A stretch of 64,000 bases of DNA from DASSFG01 sp035547915 (GCA_035547915.1 DASZTS010000045.1:1-64000), one strand, 5' to 3'. Shown: positions 50,381 to 59,663, counted from the first letter of the stretch. Program-made: numbers and translations. Notes: generated from the sequence alone by a model not told the origin.

Positions 50381-51266
50381 CTTCGAGCGAAACCGCCACG
50401 ATGGCAATACCATGTTGATCGGCGAAGCGGACGACCTCCCGTTCGTCCACGAGAATCGTCTTGCCGGCCTCGATGGCCAGGCAGGTCGCCCGCGCCTCGA
50501 GCATCGTCTGCAAGGTGATCAGACCGACGGTCGGCACGTCGAATCGCATATCCTGCTGAGGCTTGGCGACTTTTACTATCGTGAAGCCGCCTTGCTTGCA
50601 GAGATCGCCGGCTCGGCGTATGCACTGGTCCGTCCCTTCGACGGCTTCCACGGCCAGCGCCGTCTCACCCTTCACCGCCACGCTTTGTCCCACGTCGAGA
50701 TGGCCGATGGCTTTGGCCAGCCGCCAGCCGAATTCGATGTCGCGGAGTTGGGCCTCCGACGGTCCGCGGCGGGTGAGCTGTCCCTGCTTCACGAGTAACT
50801 CCGGTGCAAAATCGGTCGGCGGGAAGAACGTGATGCCATCGCTGGCGAACATGTTGAGCATCGTCGTCATGAGTGTGTCGTCTCGCAGGTCGCGGCGCTT
50901 CAACAAGAAGTGCGGATAGAACGTGCGCACCGTTCGCCAATCGGGCAGGTGTTTGAGCACGGCGCAACGTTGAAACAGCAGATGTTTGTGGATCTTGCCC
51001 GCGGCGACGGCGCTTCGCACATTGTGCCGCACGAAGTGGCGACAAGCGTGACCGATTTTTCCCAGGCCGATCCAATCGAACGCCGTACAGGCTCGGGCCA
51101 GCGCGGGATCGGCATGGCCTTTGACGCCCAGGCAATAGACCTCGAACCCTTGCCGTGTCATGGCTTCGGCGATCACGAGCGGATAGCGGCCCCAACCCGC
51201 CATCAGACCCACGCGCTGGGCGCCGCCGGCCGCGGTCGCTGGAGCGATGACGTGCTCGCTGGCCAT
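50349..51266 (-). CDS. lpxI: UDP-2,3-diacylglucosamine pyrophosphatase LpxI
   Basis: The 305-residue protein is the LpxI type (DUF1009) that hydrolyses UDP-2,3-diacyl-GlcN to lipid X in lipid A synthesis, in place of LpxH. It shows the family patterns GLMAGWGRYPLVIAEAM, the IHKHLLFQ segment, AVEAVEGTDQCIRRAG, and the catalytic-region KPQQDMRFDVPTVGLITLQ. The ATG at 51266 lies 10 bp beyond the lpxD stop (51277), so lpxD-lpxI form an operon. The region upstream of 51266 in this frame is part of lpxD. Confidence 0.95.
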   Translation of the reverse strand: MASEHVIAPATAAGGAQRVGLMAGWGRYPLVIAEAMTRQGFEVYCLGVKGHADPALARACTAFDWIGLGKIGHACRHFVRHNVRSAVAAGKIHKHLLFQRCAVLKHLPDWRTVRTFYPHFLLKRRDLRDDTLMTTMLNMFASDGITFFPPTDFAPELLVKQGQLTRRGPSEAQLRDIEFGWRLAKAIGHLDVGQSVAVKGETALAVEAVEGTDQCIRRAGDLCKQGGFTIVKVAKPQQDMRFDVPTVGLITLQTMLEARATCLAIEAGKTILVDEREVVRFADQHGIAIVAVSLEVSSRPGSATG

Positions 51267-51276
51267 GGAATGCCCG

Positions 51277-52329
51277 TCAGGCCGCCGTGCGCTGTTCGTG
51301 ATCGTGCCGCCCTTCCAGCCGGGCGACCGTGGCCACCAAAGTCTTGAGTTGGCGGCGCAGCTCGGGTAACCGTGCAATGGCGGCGAAGATGAGTTTCTGT
51401 TCCCGTTCGGGGCGGGCCGGAATGCCGAACACCATGGTGTCGGCCGGCACGTCGTTGGGCACGCCGGCCTTGGCTCCCAGCACGGCGCGATCGCCGATAT
51501 GGACATGGTCGCGTACGCCGGCCTGCCCGGCCATCACCACGTATTCGCCCGTCGTCGTACTGCCGGCGATGCCGACTTGCGAGCAGAGCATGTTGTGTCG
51601 GCCGATACGGCAGTTGTGGCCGATCATCACCAGATTGTCGATCTTCGTTCCTTCGCCGATTACGGTCGGGCCGTAGGTGCCGCGGTCGATCGTCGTGCAG
51701 GCCCCGACCTCCACTTCGGCGCCCAACTCGACATAGCCGAGTTGGGCAGATAGCTGGTGCTTACCGCCGTTCAACACATATCCGAAACCGTAGGCTCCGA
51801 GCACGGCGTTGGCGTGTATCACCGATCTTGGCCCCACGATCGTGTTCTCATAGAGAACGGCATTGGGGAAGATCGTCACGTTCTCGCCGATGCGGCAACC
51901 GGCCATGATCCGTACGCCCGCATGAACGGTGCTGCACGCGCCGATCGTCACGTCGTCGCCGATCGTTGCGCCCGGGTGCACGTCGACGTCGTGGGCCAAG
52001 TGGGCCGAAGGGCTGACCATCGCTGCCGGGCTGATTCCGGTCCGCGGCTGTGGACGTACCGGTCGGAAATGGCCGACGATTCTTGCGAATGCCGCGTGGA
52101 CGTCGTCGACTTGCACGCAGGGCCGAGGAGGGGGCGTGATCGGCCGGGGTACGACGACGGCCGCGGCCGGATTCTGCTCGAGACGCGGGAGCCGCTCAAT
52201 CGAGTCGATGAAGGTGATATCGCGTGGACCGGCGGTCGAGAGTGTGGCGGCCCCTGCGATTTCCAGGTCGCCCGGTCCCACGAGTGTGCCGCCGACCAGG
52301 TCCGCGAGCTCGGCCAGAGTTACTGCCAT
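51277..52329 (-). CDS. lpxD: UDP-3-O-(3-hydroxyacyl)glucosamine N-acyltransferase LpxD
   Basis: The 350-residue acyltransferase adds the second acyl chain in lipid A synthesis. It has the N-terminal uridine-binding domain (TLAELADLVGGTLVG) and a left-handed beta-helix of hexapeptide repeats (HLAHDVDVHPGATIGDDVTIG), and the catalytic His in IGHNCRIG. A short helical tail ends it. The start at 52329 is preceded by AAAGGA; the frame is open upstream for 80 more codons without support. With lpxI 10 bp downstream, it shows the organism makes lipid A. Confidence 0.96.
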   Translation of the reverse strand: MAVTLAELADLVGGTLVGPGDLEIAGAATLSTAGPRDITFIDSIERLPRLEQNPAAAVVVPRPITPPPRPCVQVDDVHAAFARIVGHFRPVRPQPRTGISPAAMVSPSAHLAHDVDVHPGATIGDDVTIGACSTVHAGVRIMAGCRIGENVTIFPNAVLYENTIVGPRSVIHANAVLGAYGFGYVLNGGKHQLSAQLGYVELGAEVEVGACTTIDRGTYGPTVIGEGTKIDNLVMIGHNCRIGRHNMLCSQVGIAGSTTTGEYVVMAGQAGVRDHVHIGDRAVLGAKAGVPNDVPADTMVFGIPARPEREQKLIFAAIARLPELRRQLKTLVATVARLEGRHDHEQRTAA

Positions 52330-52756
52330 CGGGAATCCTTTCCACCGTAGCGGCGTCCGCGGCGCATCGTCCTGCTTGTTTGCGCACGACCGGCGCCGCG
52401 CGGCGGGAATGCTAGCCCTTTCACCCCAGCGAAGCAAGACCAACGACCGTCTGCCGTTTGTGTTTGCGCGCACGGTTGTCGGTCGGACGCGCGGGGCATC
52501 ACCGGACTGCGTTACGAGCCCGATTTTGACGGCGGCGGCCACCGACCTGCGCGATCGTAGCGAACGCAACGACCATCTTTTGAAATTTCCTTAAAGTATT
52601 GGCTTCCCCAGACTTGAAGGCCCAACCGCGACTGGTACAGTCAAATCTTGGTGATCGCTGTTTCGTCGGTCCGGCGCCTCGCGCCCGAAACCTTGCGGCA
52701 CCGGGACCGTACTACAACAGAGATCTGCAAAATCCGCTATCGGTGGAACTACTTCC
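52330..52756. other. Intergenic region between lpxD and a conserved hypothetical gene
   Basis: The 427-bp gap separates divergent genes and probably holds their promoters. I see no gene, repeat or strong hairpin in it. Confidence 0.45.
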
Positions 52757-53323
52757 ATGGCTGACCCGCTTTCCCGACGCCCCGACGAGGTCGATCATCT
52801 GTTGCTCAACGCTCGCCTGCGTGACGAGCTCGAGCCGTATTTCGACGAATCGATCACGCGCCTCAACGTCCACGACATGCCTACGTCGGTCGAGAACGAG
52901 TACCTGGCCAGTATGCTGGCCTGGGAGCGGGCTCCCGTCGTGCCGATCTCGCAATGGTTCGAGCCCGAACTGGTTTTGCCCCATCCAGACACCCTGACGG
53001 ACGCCGCTCTGCACGATGCCTTGTGGGAGGTGATCCAGAAGCTGTTCGAGAAGCGGCTCGTGCTCGACTTCACCGATCATCTCTCCGACCGCCAGCTCTA
53101 TCGGTTGATCTATCGCGACATCCTGCCGTCACCGGAGAAGAAGCTCGATTGTCCCTCGCGCTTTTTGCATTGGGATTGTGCCGATGCGGGGGGCGAACCG
53201 GAAGCTTGGCTGCGATTTTACGCCAGCGAAGAAGAGCGCGAGCATTGGGCATCGTCGGGCGAGCCGCTGCCACCCTGCGAGCCGCCTCCCTTTCCGCGCA
53301 AACTTCCTCGCCAGCCGCTGTAA
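52757..53323 (+). CDS. Conserved hypothetical protein, acidic and Trp/Leu-rich
   Basis: The 188-residue soluble protein has no signal peptide. Patterns such as NEYLASMLAWERAPVVPISQWF and LIYRDILPSPEKKL recall planctomycete conserved hypotheticals, but I do not recognise a domain. Its stop codon TAA abuts the dispersed palindromic element at 53324, so the element may supply the 3' end. Codons before it (CAG CCG CTG) repeat the element's right-end sequence CAGCCGCTG. Confidence 0.7.
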   Translation: MADPLSRRPDEVDHLLLNARLRDELEPYFDESITRLNVHDMPTSVENEYLASMLAWERAPVVPISQWFEPELVLPHPDTLTDAALHDALWEVIQKLFEKRLVLDFTDHLSDRQLYRLIYRDILPSPEKKLDCPSRFLHWDCADAGGEPEAWLRFYASEEEREHWASSGEPLPPCEPPPFPRKLPRQPL

Positions 53324-53435
53324 GAGCCACCGATAAAGCCGGATCGAGCTCCAAGAAGCGGCGTTTCACGGCCGATTTTTCGCCCACGGCACTGCGACTT
53401 CCGGATGCTGCGGCTTCCGGATTTTGTCAGCCGCT
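53324..53435 (+). repeat. Dispersed palindromic element, copy 2
   Basis: This copy of about 112 bp starts directly after the TAA of the upstream gene with GAGCCACCGATAAAGCC and ends TTTTGTCAGCCGCT. The central arms (53353-53362 and 53371-53380) pair less well than in copies 1 and 4, though the loop GTTTCACG is identical. An 11-bp direct repeat CAGCCGCTGTA brackets it (53312-53322 and 53428-53438), part of which belongs to the element's own right end. It lies between convergent genes. Confidence 0.85.
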
Positions 53436-53520
53436 GTATGCGCTTCGGCGTAAGCGGTTGCGAAAAAGGGAAAGTAGAACGGCGCTCATTTCGACGGAGC
53501 CGTACAACGGCGCGTCGGCA

Positions 53521-54747
53521 TCATTGGCCGTCGCGTCGGGCATTCAGCCCCAGGCTGCGCCGCTGCCTGCCGAACCAGGCTTTCCAGGCGTCTTTGTCGT
53601 AGTCGAAGTTCTGGCCGGTCATCTCGACTAGGGCCTGTAGCACCTCGGGATTCTTGTACTCCATCTTGACGATTTTTGGCCCGCTGTTGCCAAAATTGCC
53701 GGCGAAGCCGCCATTGTTGCCGCCGGTCATACCTCCAAAACCGGCCGTGGTGCCCTGCTGGGCTGGCGCCACCACATGGATGTGGTTCGTGCGCAGCGCT
53801 TCGATCAACGGCACAACCGCCTTGCGGTCCTTCAGTTTGCCCAGAGCGAGTGCCGCGCGGTTGACCGTGACGTTCTCCTTGTCACGCAACTTTCCTACGA
53901 AGAATTCGGTGAACGCCGGTACGGGATGTTCCATCAAATAGTCGAGGCAGGTCAGGCGGATTTCCTCTACGTCATCGCCCAACGTACGGCCGCACAAAAC
54001 CATCCAGGCGGCCGGCGAGTCGATACGGGCCAGCGCATCGATGTAGAGCTTCCGGTACGCCTGCTCCTTCTCGGCGGCCAAAGCGTCGCCCAGTGCACGA
54101 GAGGCGTAAGGGTCGCTGATGCGGTTGATCTGATCGATCGCCTCCTGAGCACGTTGGCCGTCGAGCCAACCGCGCCAGGTTTTCAGGTTGCGTTTCCACG
54201 CTTTTTCGAGGAGTTCCGTCTTCCGAGCTGCCTCTTTGAGCTCCATCTCTTGGGGCGTCATCCATTGCCGCTCGTAGTGGACGTAGCCCTGGTCTTCGAA
54301 ATACTGCCGCTGGCTCTTCCAGACGCCATCGAATTGCATGTGGCCCAACAGCCGATGGGCCTCGGCATGATTGGGATCGATCTCGATGACCCGCTGCAGA
54401 TGCTTCTCGCGTTGGCGGGGAAGGTTGTGGTCGCGGCACCAAGCGGCCAGCCCCAACTGGCCGTCGACCGTATCTGGGTATTCGCGGCGAGCCTTGTCAT
54501 ACTCTTCCTCCGACTCACTCTTCCCGATGACCTCTTTGACCTGCGACTTGTCGAAGGTGAGCTTGCCGCCACCGGCCGTTTCGATGACGTATTTGTCTCG
54601 CGGTGCTTTTTTGGCGTCGAGCAGCGTCCCTTCGACGCGGCCGCCGCTATGGAGCACCAGCACGTCGGCGCGCAAAACGCCCCCCACGACGCCGAGACAA
54701 AACAGAAAAACAACCACGCGGAATCGCAGACGGGACGCCGTCGTCAT
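53521..54747 (-). CDS. Secreted protein with TPR and HEAT-like repeats, function unknown
   Basis: The 408-residue protein has a signal peptide (residues 1-28). A beta-rich start follows (VLVLHSGGRVEGTLLD), then TPR-like helices (residues about 90-135) and HEAT-like repeats with the pattern VNRAALALGKLKDRKAVVPLIEAL. A Gly/Asn-rich stretch (FGGMTGGNNGGFAGNFGNSG) precedes the end. GGAG lies 8 bases before the ATG at 54747. It looks like a planctomycete periplasmic scaffold protein; no enzyme motif was seen. Confidence 0.7.
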   Translation of the reverse strand: MTTASRLRFRVVVFLFCLGVVGGVLRADVLVLHSGGRVEGTLLDAKKAPRDKYVIETAGGGKLTFDKSQVKEVIGKSESEEEYDKARREYPDTVDGQLGLAAWCRDHNLPRQREKHLQRVIEIDPNHAEAHRLLGHMQFDGVWKSQRQYFEDQGYVHYERQWMTPQEMELKEAARKTELLEKAWKRNLKTWRGWLDGQRAQEAIDQINRISDPYASRALGDALAAEKEQAYRKLYIDALARIDSPAAWMVLCGRTLGDDVEEIRLTCLDYLMEHPVPAFTEFFVGKLRDKENVTVNRAALALGKLKDRKAVVPLIEALRTNHIHVVAPAQQGTTAGFGGMTGGNNGGFAGNFGNSGPKIVKMEYKNPEVLQALVEMTGQNFDYDKDAWKAWFGRQRRSLGLNARRDGQ

Positions 54748-54872
54748 GATGTGACTCCACATTCCCCTACCCGTTTCCTGGCCCGGCTTTTATTATACGT
54801 GCGTTTTCCGGCCCTCAGCAATAAACTCGACGCTCGTCCGAAAAGTAGCGAAAACATCCTGGGAAGACTTCC

Positions 54873-55382
54873 ATGAGCGAGTCGGTTTGCCAGCATCGGG
54901 CGCAGGCCCCGGTGAGCTTGCGCTGCGCGGTGATTACGGTCAGCGATACCCGCACAAGCGAGACGGACACGGGCGGAAAGGCTGTCGTCGACTACCTGGC
55001 GGCCGCCGGCCATACCGTGGTCGGTAAAGAGATCATCCCCGACGAGCCCGATCGGATGCGGCCGCTGGTACTTTCGCTGGCCGAACGCGGAGACGTCGAT
55101 GCCGTCCTCTTGACCGGTGGTACCGGCATCGGCAGCCGCGACCAGACGTTCGAGACGATCAGTGCCCTGCTGACCAAGCCGTTGCCGGGCTACGGCGAGA
55201 TTTTTCGCTGGTTGAGCTTCGCAGACGTCGGGCCGGCGGCCATGCTCAGCCGGGCAACCGGCGGGCTGGTGGGGCGCATGGTGGTCCTGACGATGCCCGG
55301 ATCGCCCGCAGCCGTACGCCTGGCCATGGAACGGCTTATTGTGCCTGAAATCGGCCATCTGGTACGTGAGGCGCGGCGTTAG
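54873..55382 (+). CDS. moaB: Molybdenum cofactor biosynthesis protein MoaB/Mog family
   Basis: The 169-residue protein has the MoaB fold signatures CAVITVSDTRT and LLTGGTGIGSRDQTFE, and the tail MPGSPAAVRLAMERLIVPEIGHL. Members adenylate molybdopterin (MogA) or have a related role (MoaB). Which one applies cannot be told from the sequence alone. It overlaps the end of a convergent small gene by 47 bp. No other cofactor gene is adjacent. Confidence 0.9.
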   Translation: MSESVCQHRAQAPVSLRCAVITVSDTRTSETDTGGKAVVDYLAAAGHTVVGKEIIPDEPDRMRPLVLSLAERGDVDAVLLTGGTGIGSRDQTFETISALLTKPLPGYGEIFRWLSFADVGPAAMLSRATGGLVGRMVVLTMPGSPAAVRLAMERLIVPEIGHLVREARR

Positions 55383-55674
55383 CTCGGCAGACGCGTTTTT
55401 CAACGCCGACCAAGGCCATCGCCGCAAAGAGTGCTTCGAGTAGGGCAACGCATAGGGGATGGAACGGTACTGGACGCGGCTCGAGTTTTGGCTTCAGCCA
55501 GTGCGGCTGTTCCCAACCGTTGTCGGTCCGCCTCCAAGTCACGGCCTCCGACACGGGTTCCACGCGTTTCGGAGGTGCTTGTTCGCCGGCCATGGCAGCC
55601 ACGCCCGCCAGCAAAACCACCAGCGGCAGGCAGCGTCGCAAACGGGCTTTATCTCGTCGGACTGCGATGGGCAT
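55336..55674 (-). CDS. Small membrane protein with WRRT...GWE motif, function unknown
   Basis: The protein is about 112 residues (start at 55674 by choice; the frame is open to 55749). It has two hydrophobic segments (LPLVVLLAGVAAMAG and VALLEALFAAMALVGV) around the aromatic motif VTWRRTDNGWEQPHWL, which I associate with planctomycete conserved small proteins. The 3' end overlaps moaB's 3' end on the opposite strand. Confidence 0.55.
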   Translation of the reverse strand: MPIAVRRDKARLRRCLPLVVLLAGVAAMAGEQAPPKRVEPVSEAVTWRRTDNGWEQPHWLKPKLEPRPVPFHPLCVALLEALFAAMALVGVEKRVCRANAAPHVPDGRFQAQ

Positions 55675-55969
55675 CGAAGGCTTTTCAGGCTGAACCATCG
55701 CCCGCCGCGACAACCGCGGCCGGCAGTCCCCTCTGGAAACGCAAGTCACGGGCCACGACCGAAACGTGCTTGGTAGACGACCGATGGCGCCGATGGAGCC
55801 TGATTTGAGGCCCTCTTAGGGCAGGTTTGACGAAGAAACGTGGCTTTTTTGCCGCACGCTGGGGCGGTCGGATGTTGAAAAACGGCCACATCAACTCGAC
55901 TCGCCGGGAAGACCGAAGGACGGTATAACTCGCCACCTTTTCCCGCGGCACCTCGTTTTCTACGGTTGG

Positions 55970-58036
55970 ATGGCGCTGGCACTTCGTCGCTATCGAAAGG
56001 CCCTCTATGCGAGCCGGCTCATCGAGCCCGCCGAGCTCGACGCGTTCGAGCGCGCGTTACCGCGCGACAGCCGGCCGGCGACCCCCACAGCACTGGCCGA
56101 GGCACTGGTTGCTGCCGGCAAGTTGACTCGCTTCCAGGCGGCCGAAATCGCCGCCGGGCGCACCACGGGCTTGGTGTTGGGCAATTACGTGCTGCTCGAC
56201 CGGATCGGGGCAGGCGGGATGGGGCAGGTCTTCAAGGCCTGGCACCGCCACATGCAACGCACGGTGGCCCTAAAGACTCTTCCCGACCAAGCAGCCGCGG
56301 GTGAAGACTCGATCGCCCGTTTCCGCCGCGAGATCTTGTCCGCCGCCCAGTTATCGCATCCGAATATCGTGGCCGCGTACGATGCCGACGTATCGTCCGG
56401 TGTGCATTACCTCGTCATGGAATACATCGACGGCGTGAACTTGGCGACGCTCGTGCGCGAGCGTGGGCCATTGCCGCCGGTGCAGGCCGTGAAATATGTT
56501 CTCGATGCCGCGCGCGGCCTGGCCTATGCACATGCTCGCGGCATCGTCCATCGCGACGTCAAACCGTCGAATTTGATCGTCGACCGCGCCGACATAGTGA
56601 AGGTGCTCGATCTCGGCCTGGCACGGCCGGCCGCACTCCCGAGAGAGGCGGAGTTGACGCTCCCGGGCGACGTGCTGGGGACGCTCGAATACATGGCGCC
56701 CGAGCAGGCAATCGGAAGGAATGACCTGGCCGTCGACGGTCGCGCCGACATCTATGGCCTGGGCTGCACGCTCTACCGTTTGGTGACGGGCGAGCTTCCC
56801 TATCATGGCGGCTCGCCGCGCGAGCTGATCGCCGCGCACCGCGATCAGCGCATCCCTTCGCTTCGCGCTCTGCGGGAAGAGGTGCCGCGCCCCCTCGATG
56901 ACATCTTCAAACGAATGGTCGCCAAACAGGCCAGCGACCGCTTTCCGCACATGGACGATGTCATGGACGCCCTGGAAAGGGTTAGGTTGCCGGGCCGCGA
57001 GAAGAGCGCGCGCCGGAGCAGGACCGCGAGCCGGTCGGCGGTAGCCGAGGAGCCGTCGAGCGGCGACGACATCGAGTTGGCGCCGACGGCCGGCGCACCC
57101 CCGCCAGAGAGTGACCGTAAAACATCTGGGCAGCCCGCTGGATTGCCGGCTTCGGGTACGGTCGAACCGCCGGTGGTCCGCCCGGCTGTTTCACCCGCGG
57201 TGGCCTTGCTGGTCCTGATCGCCGCGCTCGCCGGCCTGACCTCTTTGTCGTGGTTCGATTCCAGGTCCGACGTAAACGTCGTCGAGGCGGTGCCGCCCGG
57301 ACAAAATGCGACGGCGTATTCGGCGGCCGGCGATCGGCAGCGCGCCTGGTCGCAAGCGCTGGGCGTGCCGATCGCCCTGACCAATTCGCTAAGCATGCAG
57401 TTGGTGCTCGTTCCCCCCGACGGCTTGCCGGACGATAGCTCGCCGGCAACGCTGGTCGCGCCGTTCTACTACGGCGCGAATGAGATCACCCTTGCCGATT
57501 ACCGACAATTTTTGGCCGCCGGCGGTTCGCCCGCAAAACTCAGCTCGCCGGCGAGCGGTGCAGCCGGTAGCTCTCAGCGACAGGGCGATCGCCATCCAGT
57601 GATCGGTCTTACGGCCGCGGAGGCCGAAGCCTTCTGTTCTTGGTTGAGCGAGCGCGAAGGCGCGAGTTACCGATTGCCGACGGAGGCCGAGTTTGCACAC
57701 GCCTGCCGGGCCGGTGCCGCGGGTCCGTTCTGGTTCGATCCGAAGGTCACCACGCTCGGCCGCTATGCCTGGTGCGACGGACGGACGCACCTCGTCGGAT
57801 TACTGGAACCCAGCCCGCTGGGCCTCCACGACCTGCTCGGCAATGCCTCCGAATGGTGCCTCTTGGCGGATCAAAGCGACTCGGGGAGGGCCGGTGGCAG
57901 GCATGGGCTGTGTGGCGAATCGTCGTTGCCGACCGATCGCGAATTGACCGCGGAAGCAAGACGGGTCGATCCTAGCGCAACCGGCGGATTGCGCCTCGTG
58001 CTCGATTTGCCGCTCGAAGCACGCTGGCCGCGATAG
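55970..58036 (+). CDS. Membrane Ser/Thr kinase fused to an FGE-sulfatase-like domain
   Basis: The 688-residue protein has an N-terminal helical region (about 1-70), a complete kinase domain (IGAGGMGQVF, Lys102, HRDVKPSN with Asp196, Asp214 in LDLGLAR), a disordered linker (about 345-410), a membrane helix (PAVALLVLIAALAGLTSLS, about 405-423) and a C-terminal FGE-type domain (LPTEAEFAHACRAG, LGLHDLLGNASEWC). So the kinase is cytoplasmic and the FGE part outside. The usual FGE GGSW region is altered, so formylglycine generation is doubtful and ligand sensing is likelier. Confidence 0.92.
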   Translation: MALALRRYRKALYASRLIEPAELDAFERALPRDSRPATPTALAEALVAAGKLTRFQAAEIAAGRTTGLVLGNYVLLDRIGAGGMGQVFKAWHRHMQRTVALKTLPDQAAAGEDSIARFRREILSAAQLSHPNIVAAYDADVSSGVHYLVMEYIDGVNLATLVRERGPLPPVQAVKYVLDAARGLAYAHARGIVHRDVKPSNLIVDRADIVKVLDLGLARPAALPREAELTLPGDVLGTLEYMAPEQAIGRNDLAVDGRADIYGLGCTLYRLVTGELPYHGGSPRELIAAHRDQRIPSLRALREEVPRPLDDIFKRMVAKQASDRFPHMDDVMDALERVRLPGREKSARRSRTASRSAVAEEPSSGDDIELAPTAGAPPPESDRKTSGQPAGLPASGTVEPPVVRPAVSPAVALLVLIAALAGLTSLSWFDSRSDVNVVEAVPPGQNATAYSAAGDRQRAWSQALGVPIALTNSLSMQLVLVPPDGLPDDSSPATLVAPFYYGANEITLADYRQFLAAGGSPAKLSSPASGAAGSSQRQGDRHPVIGLTAAEAEAFCSWLSEREGASYRLPTEAEFAHACRAGAAGPFWFDPKVTTLGRYAWCDGRTHLVGLLEPSPLGLHDLLGNASEWCLLADQSDSGRAGGRHGLCGESSLPTDRELTAEARRVDPSATGGLRLVLDLPLEARWPR

Positions 58037-58114
58037 TTGGATTGCGCCCAAGTACGTTCCTTGAGCCCGGCGGCGGCCCTATGCCGCTCGGCACTCGCCG
58101 TCTATTCTTGCGGC

Positions 58115-58852
58115 ATGACCGAACGCACGACGAAGTTGACCCTGATGAGCGCGTTGCTGGTTGCGGCGGCCCTCGCTGCGCTGATGTCCTCACTGCCGGT
58201 CGGCCGCCACTTGCAAGCTTTTGCCGACGCTGTTCGCGCGGCCGGAGCGTGGGGGCCGGTCCTGTTAGGTGCGGCGCACGTGTTGGCCACGCTTTTGTTC
58301 ATACCCGCCTGGCCGCTGACGTTGCTGGCGGGCTTTCTCTTCGGCCTCGTCCGAGGAACGGTAACGATCTGGGTGGCAAGCGCGATCGGTGCCTCGGCGG
58401 CTTTCTGGTTGGGACGGAGCGGCGCCCGAGACTGGGTGCAACACAGGTTGAGCTCCCGCTTCCAGGCCATCGACACCGCCGTCGATCGGCAGGGGTTCAA
58501 GATCGTCCTCTTGATCCGGCTCTCGCCCATCTTTCCGTCTGTATTCACGAATTATGCGATGAGCCTGACGGCGATCCGCTTTCGCGATTTCCTCGTGGCG
58601 TCATCGGTCGGCATGTTGCCGGGTATCTTCGTCTACGTCTACTTTGGCTCGACCGCGCACGATCTGGCCGAGATCACGACGGGTAGCTACCGGAGCGGGC
58701 AGAACGCATTACTGCTGCTCGGGCTGATGGCCACAATCGTCACGACCACCATCGTCACGCGCGTGGCACGAGCGGCTCTGCGCGACGCGGCAGGCGTCAC
58801 TCCTTTGGCGGGCGAAGCACGAGCGACGCATATTGGGCCGTCTTGCCGCTGA
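58115..58852 (+). CDS. TVP38/TMEM64-type (VTT domain) membrane protein
   Basis: The 245-residue protein has five or six hydrophobic helices and the VTT-type pattern IPAWPLTLLAGFLFGLVRGT, with RLSPIFPSVFTNYAMSLT further on. Such proteins act in membrane homeostasis as flippase-like or transporter-like proteins. The start at 58115 was chosen because the upstream part of the frame is not hydrophobic. Its 3' end overlaps the convergent YWTD gene by 56 bp. Confidence 0.85.
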   Translation: MTERTTKLTLMSALLVAAALAALMSSLPVGRHLQAFADAVRAAGAWGPVLLGAAHVLATLLFIPAWPLTLLAGFLFGLVRGTVTIWVASAIGASAAFWLGRSGARDWVQHRLSSRFQAIDTAVDRQGFKIVLLIRLSPIFPSVFTNYAMSLTAIRFRDFLVASSVGMLPGIFVYVYFGSTAHDLAEITTGSYRSGQNALLLLGLMATIVTTTIVTRVARAALRDAAGVTPLAGEARATHIGPSCR

Positions 58853-59663
58853 CGAGTACCTCGACTCCGCTGCCGTCCAGGTTCGCTTGGCTGATCTTGC
58901 CCGTCTCCGTCCAGTAGAGCTTGCGATTGTCCAAATCCAACGCCAAGCCGTCGGCAGCTTGGAGCCCGCCGACGATCTGGGTGTCGTTCTTGCCGTCGAA
59001 TCCGACCCGGTGGATCGCACCCTGCGCCGAGTCGATCCAGTAGATCTGCCGGTTTGGCTCGTCGATCGCCAGCCCAAAGATCGTCGTTGGGGCGGCCAGT
59101 ACGGCCTCGCTTTGCGAACCGTCGAGGTCTGCGCGTCGGATGCCGTCGCCTCCGCTCGACGCCCAATAGATCTTGCCGCCCTTCGCATCGATCGCCATCT
59201 CGTCGGGATTGCTCAGGCCGGTCAGCAGGTTCCGCCGCTGCGTGCCGTCAACACCGATTTCCATGATCAGGTTGTCGCCGAGGCTCGATACATAGAGCTT
59301 GCCGGCATCGGCGTCGAGCACCAGATCGCCGGTCCAGTTCAACCCGGCGGCCAACTGCTTGACGTTGTTGCCGTCGAGGTCGGCTGACTCCAGCGAATCC
59401 GTGCCATCGGGCACGTTCGAAACGGTGAAATAGAGCTTGCCCGTTTCCTCGTCGATCGCCAGTCCATCGACGTTTTTCTTGGCGACAAGCAACTTGACTT
59501 CGCTTCCGTCGCGCGCGGCGCGGTAGATTCCTTCGTCGCGATGCGTCCAATAGATCCACCCGAGCGTCTCGCCGGCCGAGTCCTCGGCCCGACAAGTCTC
59601 CGCGCCAAGCACAGCAAGGGTTACCACTGCCGTCAACATCCAGAGCCGGTTGTGCACGCGCAT
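58797..59663 (-). CDS. Secreted YWTD/NHL-like beta-propeller protein
   Basis: The 288-residue protein has a signal peptide (residues 1-26). Five or six repeats of about 42 residues follow, with the YWTD-like core (IYWTHRDEGIYRAARDGS, IYWIDSAQGAIHRVGFDG, LYWTETGKISQANLDGS), similar to LDL-receptor propellers. It would be a periplasmic or surface binding module. The start at 59663 (ATG before the signal) is preferred over 59780. Copy 3 of the palindromic element lies 86 bp upstream. Confidence 0.8.
   Translation of the reverse strand: MRVHNRLWMLTAVVTLAVLGAETCRAEDSAGETLGWIYWTHRDEGIYRAARDGSEVKLLVAKKNVDGLAIDEETGKLYFTVSNVPDGTDSLESADLDGNNVKQLAAGLNWTGDLVLDADAGKLYVSSLGDNLIMEIGVDGTQRRNLLTGLSNPDEMAIDAKGGKIYWASSGGDGIRRADLDGSQSEAVLAAPTTIFGLAIDEPNRQIYWIDSAQGAIHRVGFDGKNDTQIVGGLQAADGLALDLDNRKLYWTETGKISQANLDGSGVEVLVSGKTAQYASLVLRPPKE

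Noticed and set aside
53776..54876. A 366-codon plus-strand frame opposite the TPR/HEAT protein
   Set aside because: The minus-strand gene has a signal peptide, a ribosome binding site and repeats. The opposite frame has none.
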